Shown here piece by piece: positions 62,044 through 64,000 of a stretch of 64,000 bases of DNA; within the stretch, counting starts at the first letter, position 1; every line of letters starts with the position of its first letter. The position numbers and the translations under genes were made by a program. The stretch is from a virus, in the IMG/VR virus record IMGVR_UViG_3300050138_000621, positions 64,001 through 128,000 of that record; one strand, written 5' to 3'. The notes under the pieces were generated by a model. The model searched no databases. It was not told the origin of the DNA and worked only from the letters and a program-made list of their open reading frames with translations.

Positions 62044-62420
62044 AGCCTTGCGAGTTCTGCGTCGAAAAGGTCTTGATCTTCGAGGCGCAGGCCCGTGGCG
62101 CCCAGGGTCTCTGTTCGGCGCCCATCCCAGATCCGCGGAACCCGAAGTGGATCCTGACGCGTTTGTTCGTTGTCGGTCCGGGCCAGACGTGGGATCACAG
62201 GCTCGAAGGTCCGCACTGGCGCGCCACCGTGTCTTGTCCGAGCCCGCAGAAATGCGTCTGCGACCGGCCGGCGCCGACCGGCAAGCAGGTCTGGGGCAAC
62301 AGCAGGGACGAGGCGTGGCCGCACAAATGTCCCGACTGCGGCTACCACGCAGCGGTCGTGGCCAACAGTGGCACTGTCCTCAAGTGCCGGGCACACGACT
62401 GCCGTCACCGTTCGCTATAG
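62040..62420 (+). CDS. Zinc-ribbon protein ending in RSL
   Basis: 126 residues from ATG 62040. Three Cys-rich sites: KPCEFCVEK, SCPSPQKCVCD, HKCPDCGYHAAVV/LKCRAHDC, a likely zinc ribbon. Ends CRHRSL, with the last codons in the promoter motif. Coupled to the phosphoesterase gene. Confidence 0.6.
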   Translation: MKPCEFCVEKVLIFEAQARGAQGLCSAPIPDPRNPKWILTRLFVVGPGQTWDHRLEGPHWRATVSCPSPQKCVCDRPAPTGKQVWGNSRDEAWPHKCPDCGYHAAVVANSGTVLKCRAHDCRHRSL

Positions 62421-62421
62421 G
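62409..62421 (+). promoter_or_regulatory. CTATAG motif
   Basis: CGTTCGCTATAGG, 6 nt before ATG 62427. Confidence 0.75.
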
Positions 62422-62426
62422 TGAGC

Positions 62427-62813
62427 ATGGCCAAGAGAGAGCAGGAAGCCGGGGCCCTGGAGCGCAAGATCCTACGGGCCATCGAGCGCGGAGAGTTCAC
62501 GCCCGCACGCGGATACCTGAGGGCCCACGTCTACATAGGCTTCGGGATCCCCTCAACCGTGGTCGGGCCCTGCGGCTGCGCCATCGCCGCTGCGGCCTCG
62601 GTCAAGGGGTTCGACGTTGACGTGCGCGGATTCGCGGGACAGGACGAGCTGGTCGCCTATCTGAAGACGGTGGGCCTGAAACCGAGGGACTCCCTGGCCC
62701 TGGAGAGCGGCTACGAAGGCGACTTCGTCCAGCACTCGACGAATCCCTACTTTCAGGTCGGCAAACGCTTGCGCCGGTTCCACCCGAACACGGATGGCCG
62801 GGTCGAAGCCTAA
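62427..62813 (+). CDS. Hypothetical protein
   Basis: 128 residues from ATG 62427 (MAKREQEAGALERKILRAIE). IPSTVVGPCGCAIAAAASVK is a Cys-containing Ala-rich segment; the end is basic (QVGKRLRRFHPN). Last plus-strand gene of the accessory region; its stop overlaps the convergent baseplate gene by 4 bp. Confidence 0.6.
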   Translation: MAKREQEAGALERKILRAIERGEFTPARGYLRAHVYIGFGIPSTVVGPCGCAIAAAASVKGFDVDVRGFAGQDELVAYLKTVGLKPRDSLALESGYEGDFVQHSTNPYFQVGKRLRRFHPNTDGRVEA

Positions 62814-63301
62814 GAGAGCGGGCCGACGGTCGGGCTCGGCACGGTCGCGTTCGTAACGATGACCGTGCGAGAGAAGGCGTCCAGGGCCGTCGCGATCCCC
62901 CGCGCTGCCTGCTCGCCCGACGCCTTCGAGGCGAAGTTGCTAAACCACGCCGAGAGTAGGGCAGTCTGAAGCAGGGCCGTGCCGGCCACCGCCGTGACCA
63001 CGCCAGGGAAGACGTCTGTCGTCGCCACCGGGGGCAACAGCCAGAACGCGGTGAAGGCCGCCGCCATCTGCGTGGCGGTCTGTGGCGCGAGCTGGTAGGG
63101 GTTGGCGAAGACACCCGTCAGCGCGCCCTGGAGCGTGGCCTGGGCCGCGTCCAGTGAGAGCGGGTGGCCTCCGAGCAGCGTGGTGCCATCAGCCGCGTAA
63201 GTGGCGTAGAGCTGAGCCCAGTTGCGGGCCACGACCGGCGCCCGGTCCGGGCTCTTCATCAGGTCGACGATCGAGTGCGTGAGTGAGTCCGGGTCGAACA
63301 T
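62810..63301 (-). CDS. Tail/baseplate-associated protein
   Basis: 163 residues from ATG 63301 (MFDPDSLTHSIVDLMKSPDR). Contains NPYQLAPQTATQMAAAFTAF and a hydrophobic middle (VTAVAGTALLQTALLSAWF), ending in a β-rich polar tail. Typical of small structural/assembly proteins that follow a spike gene. Name uncertain. Confidence 0.6.
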   Translation of the reverse strand: MFDPDSLTHSIVDLMKSPDRAPVVARNWAQLYATYAADGTTLLGGHPLSLDAAQATLQGALTGVFANPYQLAPQTATQMAAAFTAFWLLPPVATTDVFPGVVTAVAGTALLQTALLSAWFSNFASKASGEQAARGIATALDAFSRTVIVTNATVPSPTVGPLS

Positions 63302-63505
63302 CTACTTCCGGGCCCCCGGGCACTCGGGCTCGCCGCAGGGTGAGTTCCGGGGTAGGGCTTCGTCCTGCTCGATCTCTTTGCGGTCCGCCTGCCTGGCCGA
63401 GCGCTTCTCTGCCCGCCCATTTCTGCGGTCCTTGTGTGAGCTGAGGGCGTTGTCCTCGCGCCAGTCGTAGCCGGCGCGGCTCAAGTTCTGCCGGTAGCGG
63501 TCCAT
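63302..63505 (-). CDS. Small very basic protein
   Basis: 67 residues (MDRYRQNLSRAGYDWREDNA), then SHKDRRNGRAEKRSARQADR, and CGEPECPGARK at the end. Basic and disordered; abuts both neighbours. Possibly a real short gene in the structural operon. Confidence 0.5.
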   Translation of the reverse strand: MDRYRQNLSRAGYDWREDNALSSHKDRRNGRAEKRSARQADRKEIEQDEALPRNSPCGEPECPGARK

Positions 63506-64000
63506 TACTCCACGAATGCTTTCTCGCTGAGCAACGTGTCCAGCTCCTCGGCCAGCTCCTGGAACTCAGGCAGGTTGATTGGGGGTGAGGACTCGCCAAC
63601 GGCGGTGAACACCGTGATCTTTTCGATGGCCTGAACCACCCGGTTCATCCAGCTCTTCCACTTGTTGCCCATCACGTGGGGCTCTGAGGCGCTCGGGGAA
63701 CCGTGCCTGATCTTGTCCGCTACCACGTCGTACTCGCTGGTGGTCACAACGACCTTCGAATTCGGACGGTCCATGAGCACGGAGTTGTCACCCTTGGCGT
63801 CCGACATGAGCACGCTGCCGTCTTTCGCGAGAGTGATAAAAGTTCCCACGGCGTCCTGGTCCACGCCGTCCGCCAGCGTACCGTCGGCGTTCGTGGCGCC
63901 GCGGTAGGCGATGAGCAGCTCACCCTGGGCATTGATGTTGAATTCCACGCCGTTGAACATCGCCTCCAGGTGATGGCCATCCTCGGTGGGGTCCGGATCT
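63505..64000 (-). CDS. Baseplate spike protein (gpV/gp5-like), 5' part outside window
   Basis: The open frame continues through the right edge (GDPDPTEDGHHLEAMFNG) so the ATG at 63960 is probably internal. GVEFNINAQGELLIAYRGAT, VGTFITLAKDGSVLMSDAKG and DNSVLMDRPNSKVVVTTSE follow the repeating V-x-x-D-G pattern of phage spike β-prisms. Ends LLSEKAFVE. Would be the cell-puncturing tip of a contractile tail. Confidence 0.65.
   Translation of the reverse strand, partial: DPDPTEDGHHLEAMFNGVEFNINAQGELLIAYRGATNADGTLADGVDQDAVGTFITLAKDGSVLMSDAKGDNSVLMDRPNSKVVVTTSEYDVVADKIRHGSPSASEPHVMGNKWKSWMNRVVQAIEKITVFTAVGESSPPINLPEFQELAEELDTLLSEKAFVE

Overview
The window is a piece of a high-GC (roughly 60-65% by eye) tailed, probably temperate, bacteriophage genome or prophage. 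It carries contractile-type baseplate genes (a gpJ-like giant protein, a hub protein with a gp25/W-like end, a gpV-like spike), a tyrosine integrase and an excisionase-like protein. The host is not identifiable. Short promoter-to-start distances suggest a host or phage that tolerates leaderless mRNAs.

Layout. (1) 1-15.7 kb, minus strand: baseplate and fibre genes interrupted by homing endonucleases. (2) 15.8-18.9 kb: integrase, intact and degenerate HNH/AP2 genes, excisionase-like gene. (3) 18.9-22.5 kb, plus strand: small early-type genes in ATGA-coupled strings. (4) 22.6-34.8 kb: a DEAH-type helicase cut in two by about 9.5 kb of opposite-strand small genes (many zinc-ribbon proteins, a J-domain protein) and an IS605-type element with tnpA and tnpB. 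(5) 35.6-43.3 kb: an HNH gene, a 1.3-kb G/T-rich non-coding stretch, then genes with Shine-Dalgarno sites and sigma70-like promoters, which look like a separate acquisition. (6) 44.3-53.8 kb: mixed small genes, a fibre-like gene, RNase H, tRNA-Ala(UGC), a BCS1-like AAA+ ATPase and a metallopeptidase-like gene. (7) 53.8-62.8 kb, plus strand: an intein-split Dam methylase, a second metallopeptidase-like gene, Nudix hydrolase, IS1595-type transposase, a second DNA methylase and a metallophosphoesterase. (8) 62.8-64 kb, minus strand: baseplate genes resume. The accessory region therefore sits between a spike gene (gpV-like) and the rest of the baseplate cluster.

The most striking signal is a 13-base motif, CGTTCGCTATAGG, present about 24 times counting variants and always facing the start of a gene or operon. 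CTATAG lies 6-7 nt upstream of the start codon in nearly every case. Genes that lack the motif usually overlap the previous gene by ATGA. In at least eight places the motif also encodes the end of the upstream gene (Arg-Ser-Leu-stop). Three TTGACA promoters share the same 6-7 nt spacing to the start codon. I infer a phage regulon of leaderless or nearly leaderless transcripts. Nine homing-type endonuclease genes or remnants, one intein and two transposases make this a heavily parasitised phage segment. Several genes carry single frameshifts that could be natural decay or assembly errors.
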